Assembly (NCBI RefSeq): GCF_000331005.1
Contig: NZ_AEJB01000601.1
Coordinates: 1 to 42,462, forward strand
DNA from: Streptomyces turgidiscabies Car8
Lineage (GTDB): Bacteria > Actinomycetota > Actinomycetes > Streptomycetales > Streptomycetaceae
Direction of reading: 5' to 3'
DNA: 42,462 bases
Below are positions 30,774-39,147 of this stretch, piece after piece. The position numbers were made by a program, and so were the translations under genes. Each line of letters begins with the position of its first letter. Position 1 is the first letter of the stretch. A model generated the notes under the pieces. The model worked only from the letters and a program-made list of their open reading frames with translations. It searched no databases and had not been told where the DNA came from.

Positions 30774-32357
30774 TCAGGAGCTTCGGTCGTCGGAGGCGAC
30801 CCGCTCGCCTTCACGGAGCAGGTACTTCTGGATCTTTCCGGTGGAGGTGCGGGGCAGTTCACCGAAGACGACCCGCTTGGGCGCCTTGAACCGCGCGATG
30901 CGGGATTTGACGTGGTCGACGATGTCCTGCTCGGTGGCGAATGCATCCGGCCGCAGGACGACGTACGCGACCGGCACCTCGCCCCACCGTTCGTCCGGGG
31001 CGCCGACGACGGCGGCCTCGAGGACCGCCGGGTGGCTGGCGATGGCCTGCTCGACCTCGATGGAGGTGATGTTCTCTCCGCCGGAGATGATGACGTCCTT
31101 GCTGCGGTCCCTCAGCTCGATGTACCCGTCGGGGTGACGTACGCCGAGGTCGCCGGTGCGGAACCAGCCGTCCGGTGCGGCCGCGGCGGTCCCGGCGTCG
31201 TCCTTGAAGTAGCCCAGCATGAGGTTGTTGCCGCGCAGCCGGATCTCACCGATCGTGGTGCCGTCCGCGGGGACGTCCTTCTCACCGTCGACCACCCGGG
31301 CGGTGAGGCCGATGACGTTGGCCACGCCCTGCCGGGCGCGGAGTCTGGACTGCTCCGCGGCGTCGAGGCCGTTCCATTCGGGGTGCCAGTCGCACAGCAC
31401 CGCAGGCCCGAACGTCTCGGTCAGACCGTACAGGTGGGTGACGTCTATACGCAGCGCTTCCGCGGCGGCGAGCAGGGTGGGGCTCGGTGGGGCTCCGCCG
31501 GTGAGGAAGCGGATGACGCCGTCCGATGCGCGGCCGGCCTCCGGAGCGTTCACCACCATGGAGAGCACGGCGGGGGCACCGCACAGGTGGGTGATGTGTT
31601 CACCCTGAATGTGCCGCCAGATCTCGGAGGCCTCCACTTTGGGCAGACATACGTGTGTGCCGCCGACGGCGGTGACCGCCCATGGAAAGGACCAGCCGTT
31701 GCAGTGGAACATCGGCAGGGTCCACAAGTATGCGGAGGAGGCGCTCAGTTGCGTGTGTGTGACCATGGCGAGCGCCTGGAGATAGGCCCCGCGGTGGTGG
31801 TACATGACACCCTTGGGACGGCCGGTCGTTCCTGAGGTGTAGTTGAGGGACAGCAGCGCTTGCTCGTCGGACAGGAGAACGGCCGTGGGCACAGCTGCCG
31901 CGAGGAGTCGTTCGTAGGCGCCGTCGTCGCCCGGGCCCGCGCGCACGACCACGGGCGGGTTGTGCATACCCGCGATCGCCGTGCCCACGAGGTCGTCGAA
32001 CTGCGGATCCTGCAGGAGCACCGCGCTCTCCGAGTGCTCGAGGATGTAGCGGACCTCGGTGGCGGAGAGCCTCGTATTGATCGTGACCAGGGGCGCACCC
32101 GCCCATGGGACGCCGTGGTGCGCCTCGAGCATGACGTGCGTGTTGGGTGCCAGCACGGCGACCGGGCGGCCGTTCGCCAACGGAGCGAGGACGCCGGCCA
32201 GTCGACGGCACCGGTCGTGGAACTCGGCGTAGGTGAAGCGCCGGCGCCCGTCGATCACCGCCGTGCGCTCGGGAAACACCGCGGCCGACCGGTCCAGGAA
32301 CGAGACAGGGCTCAAGGGCTCGAATGACAGGGCGGATGTCGCCGGGTTGAAGCTCAT
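30774..32357 (-). CDS. AMP-binding acyl-CoA ligase (medium-chain/AlkK-like)
   Basis: This 527-aa adenylate-forming ligase has LNYTSGTTGRPKGVMYHHRG, MFHCNGWSFPW, HLYGLTETFGP, TGDLGVRHPDGYIELRDRSKDVI and the catalytic Lys in LPRTSTGKIQKY. The HCNGW motif is typical of the AlkK/medium-chain acyl-CoA synthetase branch, which also includes aryl-propionate ligases. The ATG at 32357 has GGAG 9-12 nt upstream; an ATG five codons earlier lies on the ribosome site. It is preceded by the HxlR-SCP2 regulator (41-nt gap) and followed after 112 nt by another ligase of different lineage, suggesting two acid substrates or two steps. Confidence 0.92.
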   Translation of the reverse strand: MSFNPATSALSFEPLSPVSFLDRSAAVFPERTAVIDGRRRFTYAEFHDRCRRLAGVLAPLANGRPVAVLAPNTHVMLEAHHGVPWAGAPLVTINTRLSATEVRYILEHSESAVLLQDPQFDDLVGTAIAGMHNPPVVVRAGPGDDGAYERLLAAAVPTAVLLSDEQALLSLNYTSGTTGRPKGVMYHHRGAYLQALAMVTHTQLSASSAYLWTLPMFHCNGWSFPWAVTAVGGTHVCLPKVEASEIWRHIQGEHITHLCGAPAVLSMVVNAPEAGRASDGVIRFLTGGAPPSPTLLAAAEALRIDVTHLYGLTETFGPAVLCDWHPEWNGLDAAEQSRLRARQGVANVIGLTARVVDGEKDVPADGTTIGEIRLRGNNLMLGYFKDDAGTAAAAPDGWFRTGDLGVRHPDGYIELRDRSKDVIISGGENITSIEVEQAIASHPAVLEAAVVGAPDERWGEVPVAYVVLRPDAFATEQDIVDHVKSRIARFKAPKRVVFGELPRTSTGKIQKYLLREGERVASDDRSS

Positions 32358-32398
32358 GCATCGCTCCTTCACGCTCCGGCGACGGGGGCGCTCGCGCG

Positions 32399-33088
32399 CT
32401 AGACCCCTAGGTACACCGGATAATCGATCTCTGTATTGGACATCAGGTCGAAGGCACGCTCGACCACTTCTTGCGACCCGACGGCCACCTGCAGATCTCC
32501 CGACTGGACAGCGTCGACCGCCTGCGTGCCGCCGAGAATCAGCTTGAGGAAGGTCCGCACCCGGCAGGCGACCTCAAGGTCGGGACGAACGGGTGCGCGA
32601 CCGCTCCTTGTCCGCATCCGGCCATCGGCGATCTCGACATGAAATGTCTCCCTGCCCACGTGCATCTCGTAGATCTCCTTGAGACCGACGAGCTTGTCCG
32701 GCGCGACAGCGCTGGACACACTGGAGGCGATGAGATCCACCCGGGTGGTCTTCGGGTCGATGTCGGGAGACGGCGGGAGGCCCAGGCCCCACCGGCCGAG
32801 AGAGGTGAGCGGCTCCCGAAGCCCCTCCCCTCTCTCGGTGAGCTCGTACACGGCCACTCCTGCGGGGGGCGGCAGGGTGGTCCGCTGAACGACCCCGGCG
32901 TCTTCCAGGCCGCGCAGCCGCGTGGTCAGCCGATTCGGTCCGAGGGCCGGGAGTATGTCGACGAGATCCTTGAAACGCTTGGGTCCGAGCAACAGCTCGC
33001 GCACGATCAAAAGGGTCCAACGCTCGCCGAGAACGTCCAGCGAACGGGCGAGCGGGCACATCTGGCCGTATGTCCTTGCGGTTGTCAT
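32399..33088 (-). CDS. HxlR-family winged-helix regulator with C-terminal SCP2-like domain
   Basis: This is a 229-aa protein. Residues about 8-100 form an HxlR winged helix: CPLARSLDVLGERWTLLIVREL, PKRFKDL, LGPNRLTTRLRGLEDAGVV and YELTERG. The Cys in CPLA is where redox- or aldehyde-sensing members of the family react. Residues about 110-220 resemble an SCP2 sterol/acyl-binding fold with GDLQVAVGSQEVVER near its end. Such a fusion could sense a lipophilic acid or acyl-CoA. It lies inside the minus-strand catabolic run upstream of the two ligases and presumably regulates it. Confidence 0.85.
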   Translation of the reverse strand: MTTARTYGQMCPLARSLDVLGERWTLLIVRELLLGPKRFKDLVDILPALGPNRLTTRLRGLEDAGVVQRTTLPPPAGVAVYELTERGEGLREPLTSLGRWGLGLPPSPDIDPKTTRVDLIASSVSSAVAPDKLVGLKEIYEMHVGRETFHVEIADGRMRTRSGRAPVRPDLEVACRVRTFLKLILGGTQAVDAVQSGDLQVAVGSQEVVERAFDLMSNTEIDYPVYLGV

Positions 33089-33164
33089 GCTTCTACTGTA
33101 CGGCTTGGTAACTCTTCACTATAGGACTTGTACACCGGCGCCTAGCCTGACTCGCGCGTGGCCC

Positions 33165-34208
33165 TCATCGCCGTATGCCCACCGCGTCGGCGAAGGCTTC
33201 GAGCTCACGGCGGATGTCGCCGGCGGGCTGGTACATGATCTCGGTGACGCCGCTCGCCGCCAGGTCATGGACCTTGGCCAGGACGTCGCCGGCTGTGCCT
33301 GTGAGGGTGACATGCTCGACCAACGTGTGGGCGCCTGCGTTCCAGGCGGCGGTATCGGCGTCGTTCAGGTGCAGCAGGTGGCCGTTGTGCACCGCGAGGT
33401 GGCGCCGGTCCTCTGGTGTCTCCTGGAGCACGGCCAGCCACTCCGGTCCGCCGGGCAGTGCCTTGACGGCTTCCTCGCCGCCGAGTTCGTAGGAGACGTG
33501 GAACACCTGCGCCAGTCCGGGTCCCGCGGCCGCGCGCAGTCTCTCGCTGTTGAGGGGTTCCCCGTCTTCCAGCACCGACCCGAGGGTCAGGTAGGAGACC
33601 TTCTCAAAGTCTCTGGCCTGGTCGGGGACGCCGCCGACGACGAACAGACCGTCCCCGAGTGACGCGGCGATCTCCATTCCCTTGGGGCCGATCGCTCCGA
33701 TGTAGACAGGGATGGTGTCCAGTGTGCCCGGGAGCGATTCGGCGGTGTGCAGCATACGGAGCGGGCCACCCTCCCACTCGGCCGTTTCGCCACGGAGAAG
33801 CGCGCGGAACGTCTTGACGTAGCGGGACAGGTACGCCCAGGAGACAGGCTGTTGCCCCATCGCCCGACGGCTGGTGTAACCGGTGCCGAAGGCCACCGCG
33901 ACCCGCCCGGGGGCCAGGCGTTCGAGAGCCGCGGCCCCGCTGGCGTTGACCATCGGGTGGCGCAGCGCCGGTACGAGTACGCCGGGCCCGAGCCCGATGC
34001 GATGGGTGCGCTCGGCTGCCAGCGCCAGGCACATCCACACGTCGGGGCTCTGCTGCGGGGTGTCGTACAACCACGCACGCTGGTAGCCGAGTTCCTCGGC
34101 GATCCGGATGTGCTCCGGTGCGTCCAACGTGGTCGCGAAGGCTGCCGACACCTCCAGGCCCGCCGGACTGCCGCCGGATGCGGCGGAGGCAGAAGGAGAG
34201 ATGGTCAT
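33165..34208 (-). CDS. LLM-class (luciferase-like) flavin/F420-dependent oxidoreductase
   Basis: This 347-aa TIM-barrel protein of the bacterial-luciferase-like family has RIAEELGYQRAWLYD, ALAAERTHRIGLGPGVLVP, LAPGRVAVAFGTGYTSR, IPVYIGAIGPKGMEIAASLGDG and a C-terminal ASGVTEIMYQP. Members oxidise or reduce substrates with FMN or F420. In a CoA-ligase/thioesterase operon it may carry out a Baeyer-Villiger-like or reductive step. The ATG at 34208 overlaps the thioesterase stop (ATGA); the upstream in-frame codons lie inside that gene. Confidence 0.87.
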   Translation of the reverse strand: MTISPSASAASGGSPAGLEVSAAFATTLDAPEHIRIAEELGYQRAWLYDTPQQSPDVWMCLALAAERTHRIGLGPGVLVPALRHPMVNASGAAALERLAPGRVAVAFGTGYTSRRAMGQQPVSWAYLSRYVKTFRALLRGETAEWEGGPLRMLHTAESLPGTLDTIPVYIGAIGPKGMEIAASLGDGLFVVGGVPDQARDFEKVSYLTLGSVLEDGEPLNSERLRAAAGPGLAQVFHVSYELGGEEAVKALPGGPEWLAVLQETPEDRRHLAVHNGHLLHLNDADTAAWNAGAHTLVEHVTLTGTAGDVLAKVHDLAASGVTEIMYQPAGDIRRELEAFADAVGIRR

Positions 34209-34681
34209 GAGTGCGGCCCCAAGGTGTTCGGGAGTCCCGCGGCCGGGACGTTGGCCAGCCGCAGCTGGCCGCGGGCGATGAGCTTGCCGGTGTCGGCGCT
34301 GGTGATGGCCACCTGCCACAGTTGCTGGCCGCGCCCCTGCTGGATCGCTTCGGCCAGCACCTGAACCGTCCCGGCGGTGATCGGGCGGAGGAAGTCCGTA
34401 CTGTTGGCCACTCCTACGGCGACCTGGTCGCGATCGGCCACCGCCGCCGACGCACCGACGGTGGCGGCGGATTCGACGGCAGCGGTATAGACCCCGCCGT
34501 GCACCACTCCCCAGGGTGTGTGGTGTTCGGCGCCCAGCAGCATCTCACCCCGCACCCGTGTCTCCGTGACCTCGGTGAAGCGCAGACCGACGGCGTCCAC
34601 GAACGCGCTGCGGAACACGTCGAAGCCTGACAAGGGCGCTCCGTCCCGGCCGGCCGGCGCATTGGTTCTGGGCTGTGTCAC
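34205..34681 (-). CDS. PaaI-family hotdog thioesterase
   Basis: This is a 158-aa hotdog-fold protein with the PaaI signature HTPWGVVHGGVYTAAVESAAT, including the His-Gly-Gly and the helix acid (Glu) expected for acyl-CoA hydrolysis, plus VANSTDFLRPI and GKLIARGQLRL. It hydrolyses acyl- or aryl-CoA thioesters and can rescue CoA from dead-end intermediates. The start is GTG at 34681, nine bases after the metallo-hydrolase stop. With two CoA ligases in the same run it implies that the pathway works on CoA-activated acids. Confidence 0.87.
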   Translation of the reverse strand: MTQPRTNAPAGRDGAPLSGFDVFRSAFVDAVGLRFTEVTETRVRGEMLLGAEHHTPWGVVHGGVYTAAVESAATVGASAAVADRDQVAVGVANSTDFLRPITAGTVQVLAEAIQQGRGQQLWQVAITSADTGKLIARGQLRLANVPAAGLPNTLGPHS

Positions 34682-34690
34682 CTGCCGCCC

Positions 34691-35575
34691 CTATTCGCTC
34701 GCCTGATTGGCGTCGCCTGCGGGCCCCGCGGGCAGGGGAACTCCGAGGAGACCGTGCGCGCCGTACCAGACAGGGCCGATGTTGAGCCGGTCGGGATAGC
34801 GGGCGGTGATCTCGTCGAAGAACTGCTGCGGGATGGGCTTCTCGGCGAGCAGCCGCTGCGCGTCGCGCAGGTACTGGCGGGTCTCGTCGATGATGGCCGG
34901 ATCGTCGGGCAGGTCACGGTTCTTGTGCCCGGCGACCACGGAGCGGGGGTTGAGCGAGTCGAGGACGTCGAGCGCCGCCAGCCATGACTCGAAGCCGCCG
35001 CCAGGGGTCTCCAGCAGCATCTGGTGTACGCCGTTGTAGACGACGTCGCCTCCGACGATCAGGCCGATCGAGGGGACGTGCAGCACGGTCGTGTCGTCGG
35101 TGTCGGTGTGGCCGACCTCGACCACCTCGATCCGGTGCCCCTCCAGCTCGAACCCGTCCGCGGGGACCGGCCGGTAGACGAGCGGGGAGTCGGGGATGAG
35201 GCCGGGGAAGTCCGCGTCCCAGAACTGCTCGCGCCCTTGCACGTTGCGGCGCATGATCCCGATGGTGCCCTCGGTGGCGTACGGAACGGCTCCGGGGAAG
35301 CGTTCCAGCAGCTCGCCGGTGCCGAACCAGTGGTCGCCGTGGCCGTGCGTGGCGTAGATGTAGGCCAGGCGCTTGCCGGAGCGCTCCACCCAGTCACCGA
35401 CCGCCTGCGTCTGTTCGCGGGTGAACGGCGGGTCGACCAGCACAGCCTCCCGTTCACCGATGATCAGTGTCGAGGCCAAAGGGGACGACACGATCGGACC
35501 GCCGTCGGGCAGTCGCTCGGCCCGCGCTCGCGGGACCCCGTCGGAGACGTACACGTCGTATGTCAGGTCAGCCAT
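34691..35575 (-). CDS. Metallo-beta-lactamase-fold hydrolase
   Basis: This 294-aa MBL-fold protein has the Zn motif ATHGHGDHWFG (HxHxDH, about residues 75-85), a His in EVGHTDTDDTT, an Asp in VGGDVVYNGVH and a C-terminal His in VVAGHKNRD. The substrate loop is not that of glyoxalase II or RNase Z. Lactone, phosphonate-ester or thioester hydrolysis is possible. AAAGGAA precedes the ATG by about 12 nt. It sits between the hydrolase pair and the thioesterase, co-directional with both. Confidence 0.87.
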   Translation of the reverse strand: MADLTYDVYVSDGVPRARAERLPDGGPIVSSPLASTLIIGEREAVLVDPPFTREQTQAVGDWVERSGKRLAYIYATHGHGDHWFGTGELLERFPGAVPYATEGTIGIMRRNVQGREQFWDADFPGLIPDSPLVYRPVPADGFELEGHRIEVVEVGHTDTDDTTVLHVPSIGLIVGGDVVYNGVHQMLLETPGGGFESWLAALDVLDSLNPRSVVAGHKNRDLPDDPAIIDETRQYLRDAQRLLAEKPIPQQFFDEITARYPDRLNIGPVWYGAHGLLGVPLPAGPAGDANQASE

Positions 35576-35656
35576 GCTTGGTGTGTTCCTTTCGGCGCCG
35601 TGAGGCGGTGTGTCGTGTCGCCGGACTCACGGCAGACGCGGGACTACTTGTCGGCG

Positions 35657-36490
35657 CTATCCGAGCTGTGCGAGAAATTCCTTGATCAGGGCGGCCACCT
35701 TGGTGGGCTCCTCACAGGGAGACAGGTGGGCGACGCGCGGCAGCACCTCGAGACGGGCGCCGACGATGCGGTGAACCAGATCGTCGGAATGGGGAGCCTG
35801 TGGCAACGCCTTGTCCTCGGCGCCGGCGATCACCAGGGTGGGGACAGTGATCCGGTGCAGGACATCGACCACGTCACTGCGGTCGCCCAACACCGACCGC
35901 GCGGCGCGGGCCAGCCCTGCGGTGTCGAGGTGGTTCACCCTTTCCACGAACTTGGAGACGAAGACGCTGTTGTGGCGGCGGGTGTAGTCGCTGAGCATCC
36001 CGGCCGCGACCAGCCTGCCCATGCCACCCGGAACTCCGGTCCGGATGAGAAGGGCGGTCATGCGGACTCTGAGGCGTTCGGGCAAGCCCACACCGCGGGC
36101 GCTGGTGTTGGACAGGACCAGGGCGGTCACACGCTGCGGCGCGATGAGAGCGACCCGCAGGGCCACAAAACCGCCCCACGACAGTCCGACCAGGGCAGCC
36201 CGGTCGACGGCTGCGTCGTCGAGCACCTGAAGCGCGGCCTCACCGCACTCCTCCATGGTGAACCGCTGTTCGACCGGCGGGCTGCCGCCCGTGCCGGGAG
36301 GGTCGACGAGCAGTGTCCGCCACCCGAGCTCGTGCAGGCCGGCCAGCTGTAGGCCCCAACTGGTCTCGCCTTCGCTGAACAAGCTCGGCCACAGCAATGC
36401 CACGGGGCCGTCGGCGGGACCGGCGTCCTGCACACGGAGCGGACCCAGCTTGGTCGACACGGTGAGAACGCGAGTGGATGGTGTCGTCAT
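35657..36490 (-). CDS. Alpha/beta hydrolase (3-oxoadipate enol-lactonase-like)
   Basis: This 277-aa hydrolase has the oxyanion segment LLWPSLFSEG, VDPPGTGGS, nucleophile Ser in VGLSWGGFVAL, Asp in AGAEDKALP and catalytic His in VAHLSPCEEP. It belongs to the broad family with PcaD-type enol-lactonases and C-C hydrolases; PcaD activity is not implied because no other pca gene is near. The ATG at 36490 overlaps the stop of the upstream hydrolase by 4 nt. Confidence 0.87.
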   Translation of the reverse strand: MTTPSTRVLTVSTKLGPLRVQDAGPADGPVALLWPSLFSEGETSWGLQLAGLHELGWRTLLVDPPGTGGSPPVEQRFTMEECGEAALQVLDDAAVDRAALVGLSWGGFVALRVALIAPQRVTALVLSNTSARGVGLPERLRVRMTALLIRTGVPGGMGRLVAAGMLSDYTRRHNSVFVSKFVERVNHLDTAGLARAARSVLGDRSDVVDVLHRITVPTLVIAGAEDKALPQAPHSDDLVHRIVGARLEVLPRVAHLSPCEEPTKVAALIKEFLAQLG

Positions 36491-37392
36491 AGGTGACGCT
36501 CCCACCAGTCCAGGGCGGCCCGGCTGCCGGGCTCGTAGCCGTCGAAGTAGACGCCGTAGTGGTCGATGCCGGGGATGACCTGGTAGTCGACGACGCCACC
36601 GGGCGTGTTCTTGATGATCTCCGCCGCGCGTGCCCCGTTGTCGGCGATGGGGAACATCTCCTCGTCACCGGCGTCGATGATCAGGGCAGGGGCCCGCAGC
36701 CGGGCGACCATGGCGAGCGGGTTGAAGTGCGCCAGCTTCGCCAGGTACGGAGTGCCCGCCATGTTCGGCCACGGATCGACGCCCTGGGGAATCGGGTCCG
36801 TGTCGCCACGAGCGGTGTCGATGGCACGCTTGCGGGCGAGTTGCGCGACGGGTCCACTCAGGGGGGCGATGGCAGCCACCTGCACGGCCAGTGCCTTTAC
36901 GCGGGGGTCGTTGGCGGCCAGGTGTACGGCGATGCCTCCGCCGAAGCTGGTGCCCCACAGTCCGATGCGGGCGGGGTCGACGTTGGGCTCGCCCTCGATG
37001 TAGTCCAGCGCCGCGCGCAGGTTCGCCGTCCAGGCGAACGGATCCACGAGGTCCCGGATGAACCGCACTTGGGCGTGGGCCTGGTTGCCGTCGTCGAGGT
37101 CGGGGGCGTCGCCGACCAGTTGCAGCGGGGAGCCTGAATCGAACCAGCTGCCTTGCGTGAAGGTCAGGGTGATCATGCCGGCGGAGGCGAACAGGGCCGC
37201 GTAACGTTCCGCGGTGAGTTTGCTGCCGCCCCAGCCGTGAGACAGCACGACGGCGGGCAGGGCGGCGTCGGTGGCGACGGCCGTCGGTCGGTACAGGTCC
37301 GCGTCAAGCGCGATGCCGTCGCTCCACACGGTGACTTTCTGCCGGGCCACACCGTCGGGCATGACCAGCGGCGGATAGATCTTCTCAGCCAC
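36487..37392 (-). CDS. Alpha/beta hydrolase (CocE/dienelactone-hydrolase-like)
   Basis: This 301-aa hydrolase has VVLSHGWGGSKLTAERYA, RIGLWGTSFGGGIAVHLAA with the nucleophile Ser, LIIDAGDEEMFPIADN (Asp) and IPGIDHYGVYFDG (His). I chose the GTG at 37392, overlapping the stop of the SnoaL-like gene; the open frame extends upstream only within that gene. The long substrate-side insertion (LVGDAPDLDDGNQAHAQ) resembles the DUF1100/acetyl-esterase-like branch. Two consecutive unrelated hydrolases suggest successive ester or lactone cleavages. Confidence 0.87.
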   Translation of the reverse strand: MAEKIYPPLVMPDGVARQKVTVWSDGIALDADLYRPTAVATDAALPAVVLSHGWGGSKLTAERYAALFASAGMITLTFTQGSWFDSGSPLQLVGDAPDLDDGNQAHAQVRFIRDLVDPFAWTANLRAALDYIEGEPNVDPARIGLWGTSFGGGIAVHLAANDPRVKALAVQVAAIAPLSGPVAQLARKRAIDTARGDTDPIPQGVDPWPNMAGTPYLAKLAHFNPLAMVARLRAPALIIDAGDEEMFPIADNGARAAEIIKNTPGGVVDYQVIPGIDHYGVYFDGYEPGSRAALDWWERHL

Positions 37393-37873
37393 GACTCGCC
37401 ACTTCCCGAGCCGATTCGACGGGCCAGATCTCAGCGAGGCTGTCCTTGTCGGTCGCCGCCGAGTGGATGCCGACCACGCGCCAGCCCCTGTCGGACTTGG
37501 CGACGCTGAACTGCACCGCCCAGCGCTGGATCTCGCTCTCGTCGGCACGGCGCCGTGACCAGATCACCTCGACCGCGGCACCGACGGTGTTGTAGACGAT
37601 CACGCGCCGATCGGGCACCGCGGTGTGGCTGTATCCCGCCTCCCGCAGAGGCGCGTAATTCAAGTCCAGGAAAGCGAGCACGCTGGCATCATCGAGGCAC
37701 CAGAACGACTGTTCCAGCCCCGTGACGTGCAACGGAGTGCCCCAGTAGTCGTGAATGAACTCGGGTCCCTCGCCGGACGTGCCAGCGGCCACGGCGATCC
37801 AGCGCGGCAGATAGTCCTCGAAGAACCATTCCGTCACCTCGGCGCGAGTGGCAGCGAGTGGATTGTCAGACAT
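37385..37873 (-). CDS. SnoaL/NTF2-like small protein
   Basis: This 162-aa cone-shaped alpha+beta protein of the NTF2/SnoaL superfamily has WFFEDYLPRWIAV, a series of beta strands (DRRVIVYNTVGAAVEVIWSRR) and a final WRVVGIHS strand. Such folds act as cyclases, isomerases, hydratases or binding proteins and the sequence does not reveal which. AAAGGAA precedes the ATG. It is the first gene of the minus-strand run, downstream of a palindrome-bearing promoter region. Confidence 0.8.
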   Translation of the reverse strand: MSDNPLAATRAEVTEWFFEDYLPRWIAVAAGTSGEGPEFIHDYWGTPLHVTGLEQSFWCLDDASVLAFLDLNYAPLREAGYSHTAVPDRRVIVYNTVGAAVEVIWSRRRADESEIQRWAVQFSVAKSDRGWRVVGIHSAATDKDSLAEIWPVESAREVASRG

Positions 37874-38441
37874 ATCGACAGATTCCTTTCGGGAAGGACC
37901 GCAGCAGGCGGCGGCCGTGCGCGGGTCGCATCGGCAGCCACTGCGGCCGGCTTGGGCTCGACCGCGGAGGCCAACCCCTCAGCAGTCGCGCTCCGCTTCG
38001 GCGACACGGCCCATGGAGTCACGAGCACTCTCCGAACCGGTGGCCGCGCACGGCACCGGCGACCACCGTCCACCGAGCGGCCCCTTCGCCGTATCGAGGG
38101 ACACTAGCAGTGACTATAAGGAATGTATAGCGCTGAGCATGCGCTCAGTAATCCTCGACCGCGCGACAGTCGTCTACAGATGCGGCGCTATCGCAGATCA
38201 GACGAGAGGACGCTCTGGCCCGAGAGGTAGGCGCCATGACACATGAGCACATGGTCGCGCGACCCACCGGCATGGGTAGTCCACCAAAGGACTCCGCGCC
38301 GGGTCAGGTCGCCGCCCGCCGACGACCCGGACCGGGCTGCCAGGCCAAAGCGGCTTCGCCCGGCACAGGGCGCCTGTGGCGGACCTCGGCCGGCCACACC
38401 GCCAGGAAGTTCACCAGAAGGACAGCTCTAGAACTGGAGCA
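37874..38441. promoter_or_regulatory. Upstream control region of the SnoaL-hydrolase-ligase operon
   Basis: These 568 bases contain no convincing gene. CTGAGC-ATGC-GCTCAG (38133-38148) is a 6-4-6 inverted repeat and lies next to CTATA-AGGAATG-TATAG (38114-38130) in a locally AT-rich stretch, the best candidate promoter/operator for the minus-strand operon about 240 nt downstream. The remainder to 38441 is GC-rich and non-coding by eye. Confidence 0.45.
38299..38330 (-). terminator. Possible terminator after the TetR gene
   Basis: CCGGGTC (38299-38305) pairs with GACCCGG (38324-38330) around an 18-nt loop, about 110 nt beyond the TetR stop. The stem is only 7 bp, so this is tentative. Confidence 0.3.
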
Positions 38442-39017
38442 TCAGCCATCAGAGTCCGCCCCCGCCAGGCGGAGGGCGAAGTCTCCGTACCGCCAGACGA
38501 TCGTGTCCTCGGCGAGTTCGCCGTCCTCGCGGTACCACGCCGCGACGCCCATACCGAGGTCGAGGATGGCGTAGGAGACCAGTCGCGCGGAGGCCACCTG
38601 GAAGCACCCCTCCGCGACACCCACGTCGACGATCACACGGAAGCCTGCTTCGTACTCCGCGCGCAGGGCCAGCACGCGACTGCGGTGCGGCTCGACGAGA
38701 GAGCGGATCTCGCGGTTGCCGACGAAGGCTTCGAGCCGGTGCCGAGCGTGGTAGCGAACATGCGCCTCGGTGGCCCGGCGAAGGCGTACCACCGGGTCGC
38801 CGCCGCTCGTGACGGCTGCGCGGTGCGCGGCCAGGAGGTCCTCCATCGTGCCGATCATGATCTGGGCAAGCACGTCCTGCTTGGACGCGATGTGCTTGTA
38901 CAGACTCGGGCCGCGAATACCCACAGCGCGTCCGATGTCGGCCATCGTGGTCGCCTCATAGCCGAGGCGCGTGAACAGTTCCAGCGCCGCGGCACGGATG
39001 TCGTTGGCTCGACTCAC
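38442..39017 (-). CDS. TetR/AcrR-family transcriptional regulator
   Basis: This 191-aa regulator has IRAAALELFTRLGYEATTM, the helix-turn-helix ADIGRAVGIRGPSLYKH and SKQDVLAQI. The C-terminal ligand domain is of the type that often governs acyl-CoA metabolism. I chose the GTG at 39017 because GGAGG lies seven bases upstream; an in-frame ATG at 39074 adds 19 residues lacking conservation. It diverges from the acyl-CoA dehydrogenase operon with two palindromes between, so it probably represses that operon in response to an acyl-CoA. Confidence 0.88.
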   Translation of the reverse strand: MSRANDIRAAALELFTRLGYEATTMADIGRAVGIRGPSLYKHIASKQDVLAQIMIGTMEDLLAAHRAAVTSGGDPVVRLRRATEAHVRYHARHRLEAFVGNREIRSLVEPHRSRVLALRAEYEAGFRVIVDVGVAEGCFQVASARLVSYAILDLGMGVAAWYREDGELAEDTIVWRYGDFALRLAGADSDG

Positions 39018-39094
39018 TTTCGCCTCCGCTTCAGGACTAACAGACGATAGCTGATCCCGCAGGGCTTGTGACATGGGCCATGGTGCGCACTGCC

Positions 39095-39134
39095 AAGCGA
39101 CCGCTTAGAGTCGAGGCTAATACTCATTAGCCTC
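39095..39134. promoter_or_regulatory. Two tandem operator-like palindromes between TetR and acyl-CoA dehydrogenase
   Basis: GAGGCTAAT-ACTC-ATTAGCCTC (39113-39134) has exact 9-bp arms with a 4-nt spacer and ends 13 bases before the dehydrogenase ATG. AAGCG-AC-CGCTT (39095-39106) is a second, shorter palindrome just upstream. Both lie in the divergent gap and are likely TetR sites. Confidence 0.7.
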
Positions 39135-39147
39135 ATTGGGAGTCGCC

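Noticed and set aside
29216..30889. Long plus-strand frame opposite the first acyl-CoA ligase
   Set aside because: It is antisense to a ligase with all adenylation motifs, and its amino-acid composition is not protein-like.
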